Assembly (NCBI RefSeq): GCF_000213175.1
Contig: NW_009799101.1
Coordinates: forward strand, 702,077 to 766,076
Origin: Neurospora tetrasperma FGSC 2508
Taxonomy: Eukaryota > Ascomycota > Sordariomycetes > Sordariales > Sordariaceae
Reading direction: 5' to 3'
DNA: 64,000 bases
Shown here piece by piece: positions 1 through 9,829 of this stretch. A program made the translations under genes and the position numbers. How positions within the stretch are numbered: the first letter of the stretch is position 1; each line of letters opens with the position of its first letter. Below the pieces are notes generated by a model. That model searched no databases and was not told the DNA's origin. It worked only from the letters and a program-made list of their open reading frames with translations.

Positions 1-1790
1 AAAATGAATAAGTTAATTGAATAGTTTATTAAGAAAATATATAATATATATAGATTACCGGATAGCATTGTATTAGATAGAGGTTTGTAATTTATTTTAG
101 CGTTCTAGAGAACCCTATACAAATGTTTAAGAATAGTAGTAAAACTACTATTAGCCTTCTACTTACAAACCAACGGATAAACTAAGCGGATTAATATAGA
201 AATGGAATGATACCCAAGGCTTTATATTAATTGCGCCCAAAATAACTAAGTAGACTAACTACCTTTAGCCGAATTTGCCTACAACAATACAGTCTCCGAA
301 ACGATTAATATTAATTCCTTTTATACTAACTACGGTTTCTACCTACGAATAAGCATAGAGCCGTTCAAGCTATATCCTCTAAACCTAACGGAAGCTTAGA
401 AAAAGGAATTTTTCAAAGCCTCCAAAGTAACTAACCGATTCCAAACCGTACTAAAGGGTATCATCGCCCTATTTAAATAAACCCAAGATTAGTAAAAAGT
501 ACAAACAAATAAGTATTATATAAATACCCTAAAGTATAAAACCGGTAATAAAGTACTACTAAATACTAAAAATTTCGCTACCGGAAGGCCGTAAGCAAAA
601 TTAGTCCCTAAATTCGAAGGCCTATTTACAATACTACAATACAACTTATACCAAATTAAACTCTAACTCCCTAAGAATATAAAGGTTAACCCCATATTTT
701 ATATATCAATAATTAAGGTTTAGGAGACGGCAGGGCTCCCTAAGCAATATAATATCGAATAAAATATTTTAACCAATTAGGGAAAGTCTATAATAAGAAC
801 CGATAATAATAATAATAACGAATAGTAGAAGTAGGAGTTCGGAAATATTATCGGGTACAATAAAGTAAACAACGGCCGTTAAATATATTAAATTAAATGG
901 AAGGATATTAATAAACCAATATAGTAACCGGTTAAAGATTTAGAAGGATATAGCGATACTATTTAGAAATATTACAATTCCTACCCTAATGTACCACCAC
1001 TCCTAGTTTAGATTAAGAGGAAGTAAAATAAAAGGAAGCTAAAGAAGAGATTATTATCTTCCAACTTAATAATAATCTCCCTGTCCTACACCTTACTAGT
1101 ACTTGATATTAATTCTAATTTAAACCCATATTAATTACTTTAACGAAACACTCGAATCGCTTAACAAATGGGATAAACTCGGCAAAAAGAAAAGAATTCA
1201 ATACGACTTATTCTACATACCTTAATCGAATACCTTATAATATACCCTTTTATAGGGCAACTATTAATAGTACTAAGAGATAGTACTTTTTACAACAGTC
1301 TTACGTCTCCTATTCCCCCGGACGGCCTATATCTACAATAATTAAAACTCCTATAACGGATAAGATTAGAAGATAAAAAGTATTTGAAAAACGTTAGTAG
1401 TACGATAGTTAAACGTTTAAAGAGAAAAACGAATTACAAGCAAGGAATTAAATACACAAGCTCTCTAATTTATACTAATAGCGGCTACGGGCGTCCTATA
1501 CCAACTACTATACTATAGGTATCCCTATAGCACCCCTAGTAAGGCTAGTAATAGTAAAAGTCGTTAAAGTTCTTTATATACATTAGTTAAACTAATTTTC
1601 TAATATACAAATAAATTATTAGGAGTAATAATAACTCTCCCCGCGGAAGGGTCAAATTTAATAATATTTTACCTAGTATTCTACCCTTAAGTAGGAATGG
1701 GAACGCCAAGCGGCTTCCCGTCTTAGTACGAGCGCTAAGACTTTTCGCTACAATATAATTAAACATATTAATAGAGGGGTCGGGGAGAAT
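1..1790 (+). pseudogene. Ty3/gypsy-1 pol 3' part: integrase end, chromodomain, C-terminal extension
   Basis: This is the 3' end of a chromovirus polyprotein, cut by the left edge of the window. The first 350 bases read as the second half of a DDE integrase: LPDSIVLDRG (second catalytic Asp region), then a degraded TERIN-like segment (TKRINIE, with the Glu), then LPLAEFAYNNTVSET. Around 840-1000 a chromodomain is readable (YNKVNNGR, IKWKD, PVKDLEGYSDTI, YYNSYPN). The same frame stays open, apart from TAA/TAG at probable Gln codons, for about 250 more residues to roughly 1790, including a Gln-rich spot near 1530. Stops of the RIP type show it is dead. The assignment to Ty3/gypsy with a chromodomain is firm. 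The meaning of the long tail is not known. Confidence 0.82.
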
Positions 1791-1856
1791 CTATTTTGAA
1801 TAAAACAATATATTTAAATAATATTTTTATAGTAGGAGTGTTTTAGAGGGCGGTAG

Positions 1857-2100
1857 TATCAGAGGGCTAAATCATATACCTTGTACTAGGGTGTAGTATA
1901 GGCTAGATTATATATACGTACTCTATACCTTGCTATAGCACTGGTGCCGGCCCGGGTATTGAGGCTCTGTATGACCTACTCTACCGGGCTATATAACCCT
2001 ACCTATAAGACCGGGTTAGCGCACACTCTCTTCTTGCTTCCTTCGTACAACAACGAATATCGTAGCTTACCTATAACGGTGCCCTTGCCCCGTAATAGTA
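1857..2100 (+). repeat. Probable 3' LTR of gypsy-1
   Basis: A purine-rich tract (AGAGGGCGGTAG) ends at 1856, right after the extended pol frame, as expected for a polypurine tract. The next bases, TATCAGAGGG, would be TGTCAGAGGG before RIP, a common kind of LTR start. The segment is GC-richer than its surroundings. The right end is a guess because no second copy lies in the window. A short open frame at 1944-2204 crosses the presumed LTR end and is not regarded as a gene. Confidence 0.4.
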
Positions 2101-2169
2101 CCGTTCTAGTACTAAGAATACGGCCGCTAATATCCTATCCCGGAAATCCGAAGACTTTAAAATTTGAAA

Positions 2170-3209
2170 AAATAAGAAGGAAGCGTATCGGACCCTCCAA
2201 ATAATTAAACCCCTAAAGGAAGCCGACAGAATTAAAATTATTGCCCTAGCTTCTATTGCTACTTTAAATAGTATATTAAAGGAATCGGTACAAATCCATA
2301 TATTAAATATCGATAGATTGGAATTATACCCCTCGAATTAGAAGGATACAAATTAATTAATACAATTATAAAAGCAAACGGAGACAAAGAGTTATTAAAA
2401 AAGTACTACGTATATACCTACGGACCGGACCCTCAATTTACAATAATAGCCAATAGCCTCCTTACCTACAATAGGCGTCTAATCATACCCGATAAAAATA
2501 ACCTATATACCTATATTATTAATAAAGTCTACTTAATACTAGCTACGGCCTATTCTAATTATGATAAAATACAAATAATTTTATTTCTCTAATATTAATA
2601 GCCTAGTATAACGGAAGATATTAATTAGTTCGTTAAGATGTATATAATTTGTAAAGTAAGTAAAGTCCCCGAGATAAAACGCCCGGTAAATTATATCTTT
2701 TCCGCCGCCCAATAAGAAATACATTTCGATTATAATCGATTATAAGAAAATACTTAGAATAAATACAGTTTCAATAATATTTTAATTATAATAGACTACC
2801 TAATAAAATCGTTATAAGTTATATTGTATATAAAAAGTTAAATGCTTAGAATACTGCCCGAATATATTATTAAGGGCCTTTTAAAATCTACGGTATACCT
2901 AAAGAAGTAATTTCGGATTGTGGCCCTTAATTTATATCTATATTTATAAACGAAATATTTAAATTAATTTGTACAAAGTAGAAACTTGCTACTACGGGCT
3001 ATAATTAGACCGCTAGCTGGGCCGAAGTTATGAACACCTACTTCGATTAGTAATTACACCCTTTTATTAACTACTATTAAAATAACTGATTAGGAATAAT
3101 CCTTATACTAAATATAGTATAGAAGAGCCTCCTTTAGGATAGTACGGGTCTCTCCCCTTACAAAATTATATTCCAATACCTAATAAGAATATTTTTCAAT
3201 TAGAATGTC
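2170..3209 (+). pseudogene. Ty3/gypsy-2 pol: RNase H-integrase linker and integrase core
   Basis: This is a RIP-degraded pol fragment of a second chromovirus. Readable blocks in order are the linker (LEGYKLINTI, DPQFTIIANSLLTYNRRL), the zinc-binding HHCC domain remnant (ATAYSNYDK, VKMYIICK), and the integrase core with IIIDYL, KIYGIPKEVISDCGPQF (second catalytic Asp) and NQTASWAEVMNTY (region of the catalytic Glu, here part of AEVMN). Stops are TAA/TAG at Gln or Trp positions. The upstream RT and protease are absent, so the copy is 5'-truncated near 2170 or joined there to gypsy-1's LTR. The frame is interrupted at 3210 by the gag-only LTR element and resumes at 5436. Confidence 0.8.
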
Positions 3210-3214
3210 CGTAC

Positions 3215-3469
3215 TATTATGGGGCTAGCGCCCTAGATAAAGACTCGGTTTTACTAAGTCTATTAAGACGGGTTGGTCGTATTAATAAGGATGCGAGCCT
3301 CCTAATTTGTCGGATCCACATATTTACCTGGCCCGTGCGCCCGACTATAAAACCTTCTTTTGACTATACCCTTCTAGTATAATCTTTCCTCCCTTGCTCT
3401 CTTCGTTAAATATAGCATTTCAACCATATACGATTACTCGCTATATAATACTCTAATAGACCCGTTATA
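3215..3469 (+). repeat. 5' LTR of gag-only element
   Basis: It starts TATTATGGGGCTAGC (TGTTATGG before RIP) and ends CCCGTTATA (CCCGTTACA in the other copy). It is the same length as the 3' LTR but carries more RIP-type changes (ATAAAGACTCGG against ATGAAGACTCGG). Confidence 0.85.
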
Positions 3470-5175
3470 TTATATTTAACCTCCTTTTTCAATTTCCATT
3501 ACTATTTCTCTCGTAGGTACACCTAAAGAGTCTCTCCCCGGCGCTCTCGTTCCTTAGCAATAATCCTATCTACAATATTTCAATAGTAACCGCTCTTCCA
3601 AATTGCCTAATTAATAAACTTATAAGAACGATACTATCAATTTGCTTCGTCTATTAAGTAATTGATCGCCGAGATCGCCGCCCTTAAATCCTTGTCGGCT
3701 ACCCGGCAGCTAGTCCTCCCTACCCTCAATAAATTCTTATGAAATAAGGAGAATTTTAAAATATAAGTTTTAAGCGTCTAAGTTGAGCTCTATATAGATA
3801 GCCCCGCTATCAGCGACTTAGAAACATTATTCTACTATTTGCTCGCTTACCTATTGCCCGCTATTAAAAAGCTGTTCGTCGCCTTCGCTACTTCGCTTCA
3901 GTCTCCCTAAGAGTTTATTGAGAAGTTTAAACTCATACATAGGGACCCTAATACGGCTAGAAGAATTAGTTAAGAGTTCTACCGACTTGATTAGAAGTTT
4001 AGCAAATCAATAATAGTTTTCCTTATTCGCTTTAAGGAAGTAGTTTACTATACTCGTATTGATTCTTAGTTAAAAGCAGCTAAAGTCAACTAGCTTACCG
4101 CGGCTTTAAATAACGATTAGCAGTAACGGCTCTTAGAAAGAATCGACGTACTTGAACAATATTCCCAACTATTTAATAACCTCCGGCGACTTAATAGTAA
4201 TACTTTTTTTATTTCAATATTATTAAAATACTCAATTGAAAATAATGCTGGTAATCCTATAAATACCTCTATTAATACCTCGGCAATAGTAGCGAAATTA
4301 CTATCATGGAAGTAGAGAAATAAGTAGAAGAAGGAGGGTAGGTGTACTAATTACGTAGTAGATCGTACTAGTTTAAGAAGTACCCTCGGATTTCGAAGAT
4401 AAATACGGTCCGGCTATAATTTAGTAGGGGCTTAAATAGTTATAATAGTAATACTAGAGGAGAAGAAGATTCGGATTGAATAAGACTCTAATAAGATTAG
4501 GGTGGAGGGAGCGCTAATTGGGGATTAAAAAGGAGGAGTCTCTAGTAACTGGGAGAGGCGAGGCTATAACGCTAAGAGTACTAATTTATTCCTTTTTATA
4601 TTAGTAGTATAGTAAGTCCTTAAACTATACCCCTCTACGTATAGCCAGTTGGATACTGGTATCTACTGCGATACGTAACTATTGAGGGTAGTAGACGTAA
4701 TATTTTGTAAGTATAAGAATTATTGAGCTATCTATACGGCGGTGAGGATGAAGCTCCTACTAGTAGGAGAAGTAGAATAATATAACATACTAGGTAATAA
4801 TTATAGTTTAACTATTTGCCGGCGTATATAATTTGTAGTTCTGCGGAAGAGGAGTCGGCTAATGGGCGTAGTCTAGAAATATCCCTTAAATAAGTCTTAC
4901 TACCTATGGTTATAAGGGCGCAACTCTATAAGGGTGATAGCGGGTACGCTAGTTACCGACTCGGGTAGGGAACAGGTAGTTGTATAGCGTTTGTTCGGGG
5001 GCTTAGATGGAGAGATCTTTCTTTTCTCGTATTATTGATATTGCGTGCCTATTTAGCTAGGCATTTGGCTGGGAGCGGTTGTGGGGGATTCTGGTCATTT
5101 TTCGTGTATTTAGCGGTGTAGATAGTCTTTTTTGGTGCGGTAGAGCGCGCTCCCTAAGGGGGAGTAGGGGGATAA
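3470..5175 (+). pseudogene. Degraded gag-like gene of the LTR element
   Basis: This is the only coding content of the element. Between about 3660 and 4200 the frames give segments typical of retrotransposon Gag capsid regions: an EKFKLIHRDPN-like helix, QEFYRLDQKFSK, FKEVVYYTRID, AALNNDQQ and LLERIDVLEQYSQL. RIP stops and probable small indels break the frame. Further on (4300-5000) a KEGRCTNY-like piece might be the ruin of a zinc knuckle, and a YSQLDTGIYCD-like piece could be a protease remnant, but neither is convincing. Nothing recognisable as RT or integrase follows. Confidence in Gag is moderate, and gene limits are those of the element's interior. Confidence 0.5.
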
Positions 5176-5430
5176 AATTATGGGGCTAGCGCCCTAAATG
5201 AAGACTCGGCTTTGCCAAGTCTGCTAAGACGGGTTGGTCGTATCGATAAGAATGCGAGCCTCCTAATTAGTCGGATCCACATATTTGCCTAGCCCGTACG
5301 CCCGACCATAAAGCCTTCTTTTGACTGCACCCTTCTGGTGTAGTCTTTCCTCCCTTGCTCTCTTCGTTGAATATAGCATTTTAACCACACACGACTACTC
5401 GCTGTGGAATACTCTAGCAGACCCGTTACA
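5176..5430 (+). repeat. 3' LTR of gag-only element
   Basis: This copy is paired with 3215-3469 and has the same 255-bp length. It is less RIP-mutated (GGCTTTGCCAAGTCTGC where the 5' copy has GGTTTTACTAAGTCTAT) and ends CCCGTTACA, directly followed by the CGTAC target duplication. Confidence 0.85.
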
Positions 5431-6728
5431 CGTACGGTCGATATTAGATTCTGTACTAAATAGTTAAAAAGGGAGTAAGCCTAAAACTACGCCTAGCGTA
5501 TTTAAAAAGAGTTTACTTGCCGACACGCACCAAAAACTTACAGGTACGCACTTTGGGGACCTGACAGCTGACATGTAAATTATTCCATTTTGGCCGTAAA
5601 AACCGCGATCTTTAATGTTTTGAGGTGGGTCAACCCTGCAGATCCCCTATAAATCCTGCTTCAGCGGCCAAGCAAATCTGACAGCGCCAATCTAGCGATA
5701 CTCTCGTAGTATTGAGGGGCTCAAGACAATTCGCATTACACTCTACTCTACTCTAAATACTTACATCTAATAGATTAGAGAGTTTAGAGAATATTATTAG
5801 ATTCTTCCTTCCTCTCTATTTGCTCCCTTGCCCTCCGCTGTACAAATAGCTATACAAATAGCCGTGTAAAAAAGAGTAAAAGAAATGACCAAGGCAGAGG
5901 GGATGCTGCGTACATTTAAAAGACGAAATCTTGCGGGTAAAAATGGGATTTACAATATTAGGTGTTATTAGCTGGGCCGCCCCAGTTTTCTGGTGGGGGT
6001 GCGTACCTGTAAGTTTTTGGGGCGTGTCGGCAAGTTAACTCTTTAAAAATATATAAATTACGCTAAAGAAATAATATTAAAAGCGTAGGAGGAATAAGTT
6101 TACTAAAATAATAAAAAGCGGAGGGACTTAAATTTTAATATTAGTAATAGAATTATTATTTTTAAGCGCTTCTAATTAATAACAATTCGACCTAATAATA
6201 AATTCAATTGCCCTAATATCTATAACAATTATGGAATTACTAAGAAAGTAGGCTATTTATATCGGCTAGAGCTCTCTAATAATTAAAAAGGCTCCGACCT
6301 CTTCTATACAAATCGCTTAAGGAAGTATAATAATAACCCCTTACCCGGCTAATTAACTAAATGCCCCGGCCTAATAAATATAGAGATAGATAAGGACTCT
6401 GAGTAGCAGCTTGAAAGGATTAATACATTTAAGATAATTAATAGCAAACACTTCTATAACGCGGACTAGAGAGGCTAGGATTTTAGTTTTGACTACTAGC
6501 CTACGTCTAATTTTAAATACGCCCTGAAGTTCCTTTAGGACTTCTACAAGGCTAACCCGGATGCCCCGGGACCCCTTAAACGGTTAATAAACTAATTAAA
6601 TAGGGATTAGGAGGAGTACAACAACAATAAACTATTAGAGTCGTTGGGGCTAAGGCGTTCAAGGAAGATTTTATGCAAATAAATAACTAGTAAAATTCGT
6701 AGACGAATCTTCTATAGAAGGGGGGGTA
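5431..6728 (+). pseudogene. Ty3/gypsy-2 pol 3' end with chromodomain (split by a hAT MITE)
   Basis: This continues the integrase of 2170-3209. It begins after the LTR element, is split by the MITE at 5509-6041, and resumes at 6050. Readable in order are KKRRDLNFNI (GPY/F-type module), PNNKFNCPNIYNNYG, KKVGYLYRLEL, NNNPLPGQL, and a chromodomain with RGQDFSFDY, PTSNFKYALKFL, DFYKANPDAPGPLKRL. It ends at a polypurine tract (AGAAGGGGGGG near 6715-6726). All breaks look like RIP stops. The order GPY/F then chromodomain then PPT is that of a chromovirus 3' end. Confidence 0.8.
5509..6041 (+). mobile_element. hAT-type MITE, copy 1
   Basis: Terminal inverted repeats of about 45 bp begin GAGTTTACTTGCCG at the left; the right end read in reverse begins GAGTTAACTTGCCG. 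An identical 8-bp direct repeat TTTAAAAA flanks both ends (5501-5508 and 6042-6049), the target-duplication length of the hAT superfamily. There is no transposase. The interior shares blocks with copies at 13788-14361 and 56949-57283, including AAAGAAATGACC and GAAATCTTGCGGGTAAAAA. Confidence 0.88.
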
Positions 6729-6729
6729 A

Positions 6730-6862
6730 TATAATAGCGCCGGACCGGCAATATTGCTATACCTACTATACCCCTATAGGACGATTAGTATTATAAAGTG
6801 CTGTAAAGTATTAAGTTATAAAGGTTAGAAGAATGAATAAAAAAAAAGGTTTGCGCTAAGGC
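6730..6862 (+). repeat. Left part of the gypsy-2 3' LTR
   Basis: It starts just after the polypurine tract with TATAATAGCGCCGGACC (TGTAACAGCGCC before RIP), the expected LTR start. It is cut at 6862 by the insertion of the large DNA transposon nest. The rest may lie in the short stretches beyond 44861 or 56698, which could not be proved without another copy. Confidence 0.5.
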
Positions 6863-6864
6863 TA

Positions 6865-8560
6865 CTTAGTAGCCGAACCCCGAGAGCGATATACCGTAAC
6901 ATTACTATGGAACCACCGTACCCAGCTCACTACTATAGTCAGGGAGTCTGCCGTGTGCCAACCGTAAATAGATTTCTACGGTAGTTTTTCAACCTACGGT
7001 AGTTGTGTTCGTACCTACCTAAATAGTTAGAAGCCCAGGATTGGCGTACGTCGGGTCGTGCATGTGAGTGTATGCGCAGCGCAATTGAACGAGGAAGTTG
7101 CGAACGACCTATAATATATTTATTTATATACCTATAATACTCAAGGCACCCTACACCCGCCCAATTACACTACAAGTAGTACGCACCGCCGGCCGGGTAC
7201 TATACGAACCACTACACATACGACCAACCACATACGACCGGCTGCACCGGCGCATACAATTAATTAGAATACTATATATACTATTATTAATTATTATTAG
7301 TAGTAGTAAGTAAATAATAATAAATAGAATTAAATTTTATATACGCAAATACCGTACAATCAATAAAGTAAGGCAATAAATATACTATACTATACTCTAC
7401 TGCACTAGCAGTCACCTGATATTATACGCCAAGAACGATATGAATTAGGAATTATGAATTAGACCTAGGAATTAGGAACTGGAAACCAGAAGTTAGAAAC
7501 CAAAAGTTAGGGACTAGAAGTTAGGGATTAGAAGTTAGAGACTAGAAATTAGGGACTAGAAGTTAAGGATTAGAAAGTATTAGCAATGTGTATATTATAT
7601 CTAGGGGCAAGCGATTAATATTATAATTATATACTATAGGAAATCCAACTCGATATTGTACTTAGGGATATTATTGATATAGCGGTTAGACTTCCGAATA
7701 CTAGATGAGGCGGAGAAGAAGCCGTATACTATTAAGTTACAATTTAAATACTATAAATAGGTTAGAGGAACTATTAACTTATACACGTCGTACAATAGAT
7801 AGATAAAATATATTGAAGATACTATTAAATATTTACTAGCCGGTCTACCGGGTATTATATCTATATAATATTCTAAAGTACTTACGCCTATATAGGACGG
7901 TGATTATACTTCTATTTATAAAGCTTCGAGATATTTACAATATATAGTCGGTCTATAAGAAGCGCGGGAAGGCCTATAATTAGCGATTGTCCCGTATCCT
8001 TAACTTCATAATAACTAAGGGATTGAATAGTAGTTTCCCTAAGCATTAATGTTATTAGTATAAGAAAGATACGACGTTTATTATATTACTTTTAGTTATA
8101 AATAAAGATATAGTCAATACGGCTAAAGCCGGTTATATTATTGTAGTACTTGATATAGTCACTAAAGCCAAAAGTATGCCTTTTTTGGGTCCTAAATACA
8201 ATACGCGGGCTATATTATACCTATAGTTAATAATAATTCCGATTTCGGTACGTAGTAGTCTAGATTTATACTTAGACGTACGATGATTAAAATATCTATA
8301 ATATTAACGCGAGCCACCATATATAGGCGTTACTTTTCTGCTATAAAACGTATACAATATAGATATACTAAGATACCCTTATCTTAATAAACAACTTCTC
8401 TAGCTTACTAGATTTGTATTGTATATATATAGGGGATATAGCGTTGGCTTCTATCGTTGGATATATAGTAGGATGGATATAGGATATAGGATAAGAGGAA
8501 GGACATAGGTATAGGCCTTATAAATATGCAGTAGGTTCGAATAGTTCACTTACTTATCTA
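6865..8560 (-). mobile_element. Truncated right-end fragment (C') of the large TA-flanked DNA transposon family
   Basis: The terminus CTTAGTAGCCGAACCCCGAG, preceded by TA, matches the reversed right ends of copies A and B (CTTTACTACGGAACCCCCAG, CTTACTTGCGGAACCCCC). TACCGT motifs follow at 6890-7010, then a GC-richer patch, then at about 8080-8290 the same coding block found in copy E at 10010-10230 (IVNTA, IIIPISVRS on the plus strand). Distances from the end to this block agree in C' and E (about 1.2-1.5 kb). The rest of this copy is missing beyond 8560, where E's own end begins. Confidence 0.65.
7480..7577 (+). repeat. Minisatellite, about 15-bp unit
   Basis: Imperfect tandem copies of GAAGTTAGGGACTAG and variants (GGGATTAG, AGAGACTAG) occur about six times. 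TTAGGG appears inside the unit, but the spacing is not telomeric. It lies inside fragment C'. Confidence 0.8.
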
Positions 8561-9829
8561 TACTTAGTTGGACATATAGGAATCGTAGATACCGTACTAG
8601 TACCGTACTACTACAGTACCTTTATACCGTAACCAAACATTCTGCGGTCGCTCTACGGTAAATAGATAAGTACGGTAATTTGGCACCAGGGCAGATTTCC
8701 CACGGTGGATTGGCACAGCACCAGATTTCCTACGGTAGATTGCTACCCGGCTCAGAAAAATTGATCCCTGTCCAGATGTAGGCCGGCCGGCCTATATATA
8801 TACATTAAATGCATGTATAATAGTAAGAATAATAGGGAAGTTGCAAGGGACGTTTGTATTTAATTATCTACCTACGACCGTAGTACCTATACCCCCTGCC
8901 CGAATTTAATACCGCCGCCCGAACCTACCTAATGCCGCCGACCTAATGTAGTGTACTGTACGATCTACTATGCTATATCCCGACTGAGCGCGTACTGTTT
9001 ATACTAGTTAATTATTGTGCGATAGAGAGAAATATACGAAAGCTATACTGGCTGTACAGATATGGAGAATAATTAATATAGCGATTAGACTTTGATTGTA
9101 GGAAGATAGAGGCATAGAGACAATATATATTATGAGAATATCTATTTGTACAGACTGAAAAGTTTATTCGTACGGACTATAAAATTATAATATTAACAAT
9201 AACTTTACGGAATAAAGTTAGAAAGAATTAGAAGCAGTATCATTTTACTCGTTAACTTTTTAGAAACTTTATATATACCACCCTAAAGCTCAAGGCCCTA
9301 TAGAATAGAATATTTACTTTATTCTTAAAATCAAAATTATTCTTTTAAATTCTATAAGTACTATTTCCATTTTTAGGATTCTAGGGTGCCCTTTAGTATA
9401 ATATAAAAATTGAAAAATGTATAAAAAAAGCCTGAAGATTATAAGCCTATTTTATGATATATACCCCCGTGCTATCTTAGAGAAATCTTTGAAGTTTTAA
9501 TTTTAAAGTCCGTACAAATAGACTTTTCAGTCCGTACAAATAGATATTCTCAATATTATAGTCAAACTTCTAATTTACGACGGAGAAGAAAAGAATAGAT
9601 AGAATATTGGAAAATAAATAGAATATTGGAAAAGAAGTCCTTATTGTATTGAACTATGGCTGGGTGGCTGGTATATTTGTGGTAGATATTGCGTATATGT
9701 TAGATTTGTTAGTAGCTTGTATAGTTGTAAATAATGAAATAATTTGATATAATTACGTACGATTAATAGGGAAGTACCTCTTCTTCTTGCGTTTACTATT
9801 AGTATAATGCAGCCATTTACCTATTATGT

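Larger units (their letters stand above)
3215..5430 (+). mobile_element. Gag-only (non-autonomous) LTR retrotransposon, complete
   Basis: Two 255-bp LTRs (3215-3469 and 5176-5430) flank a 1.7 kb interior. The 5-bp sequence CGTAC lies just outside both ends (3210-3214 and 5431-5435), a target duplication that marks one insertion event into gypsy-2. The interior has a gag-like reading only. No protease, reverse transcriptase or integrase motif is seen and the interior is too short to hold pol, so the element would have needed enzymes in trans. The LTRs differ mostly by C-to-T and G-to-A changes. Confidence 0.85.

Noticed and set aside
1944-2204. 86-residue open frame
   Set aside because: It overlaps the probable LTR end and the start of gypsy-2, and shows no protein-like pattern.
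7480-7577. TTAGGG words suggesting an interstitial telomere
   Set aside because: The true repeat unit is about 15 bp (GAAGTTAGGGACTAG); TTAGGG is only part of it.
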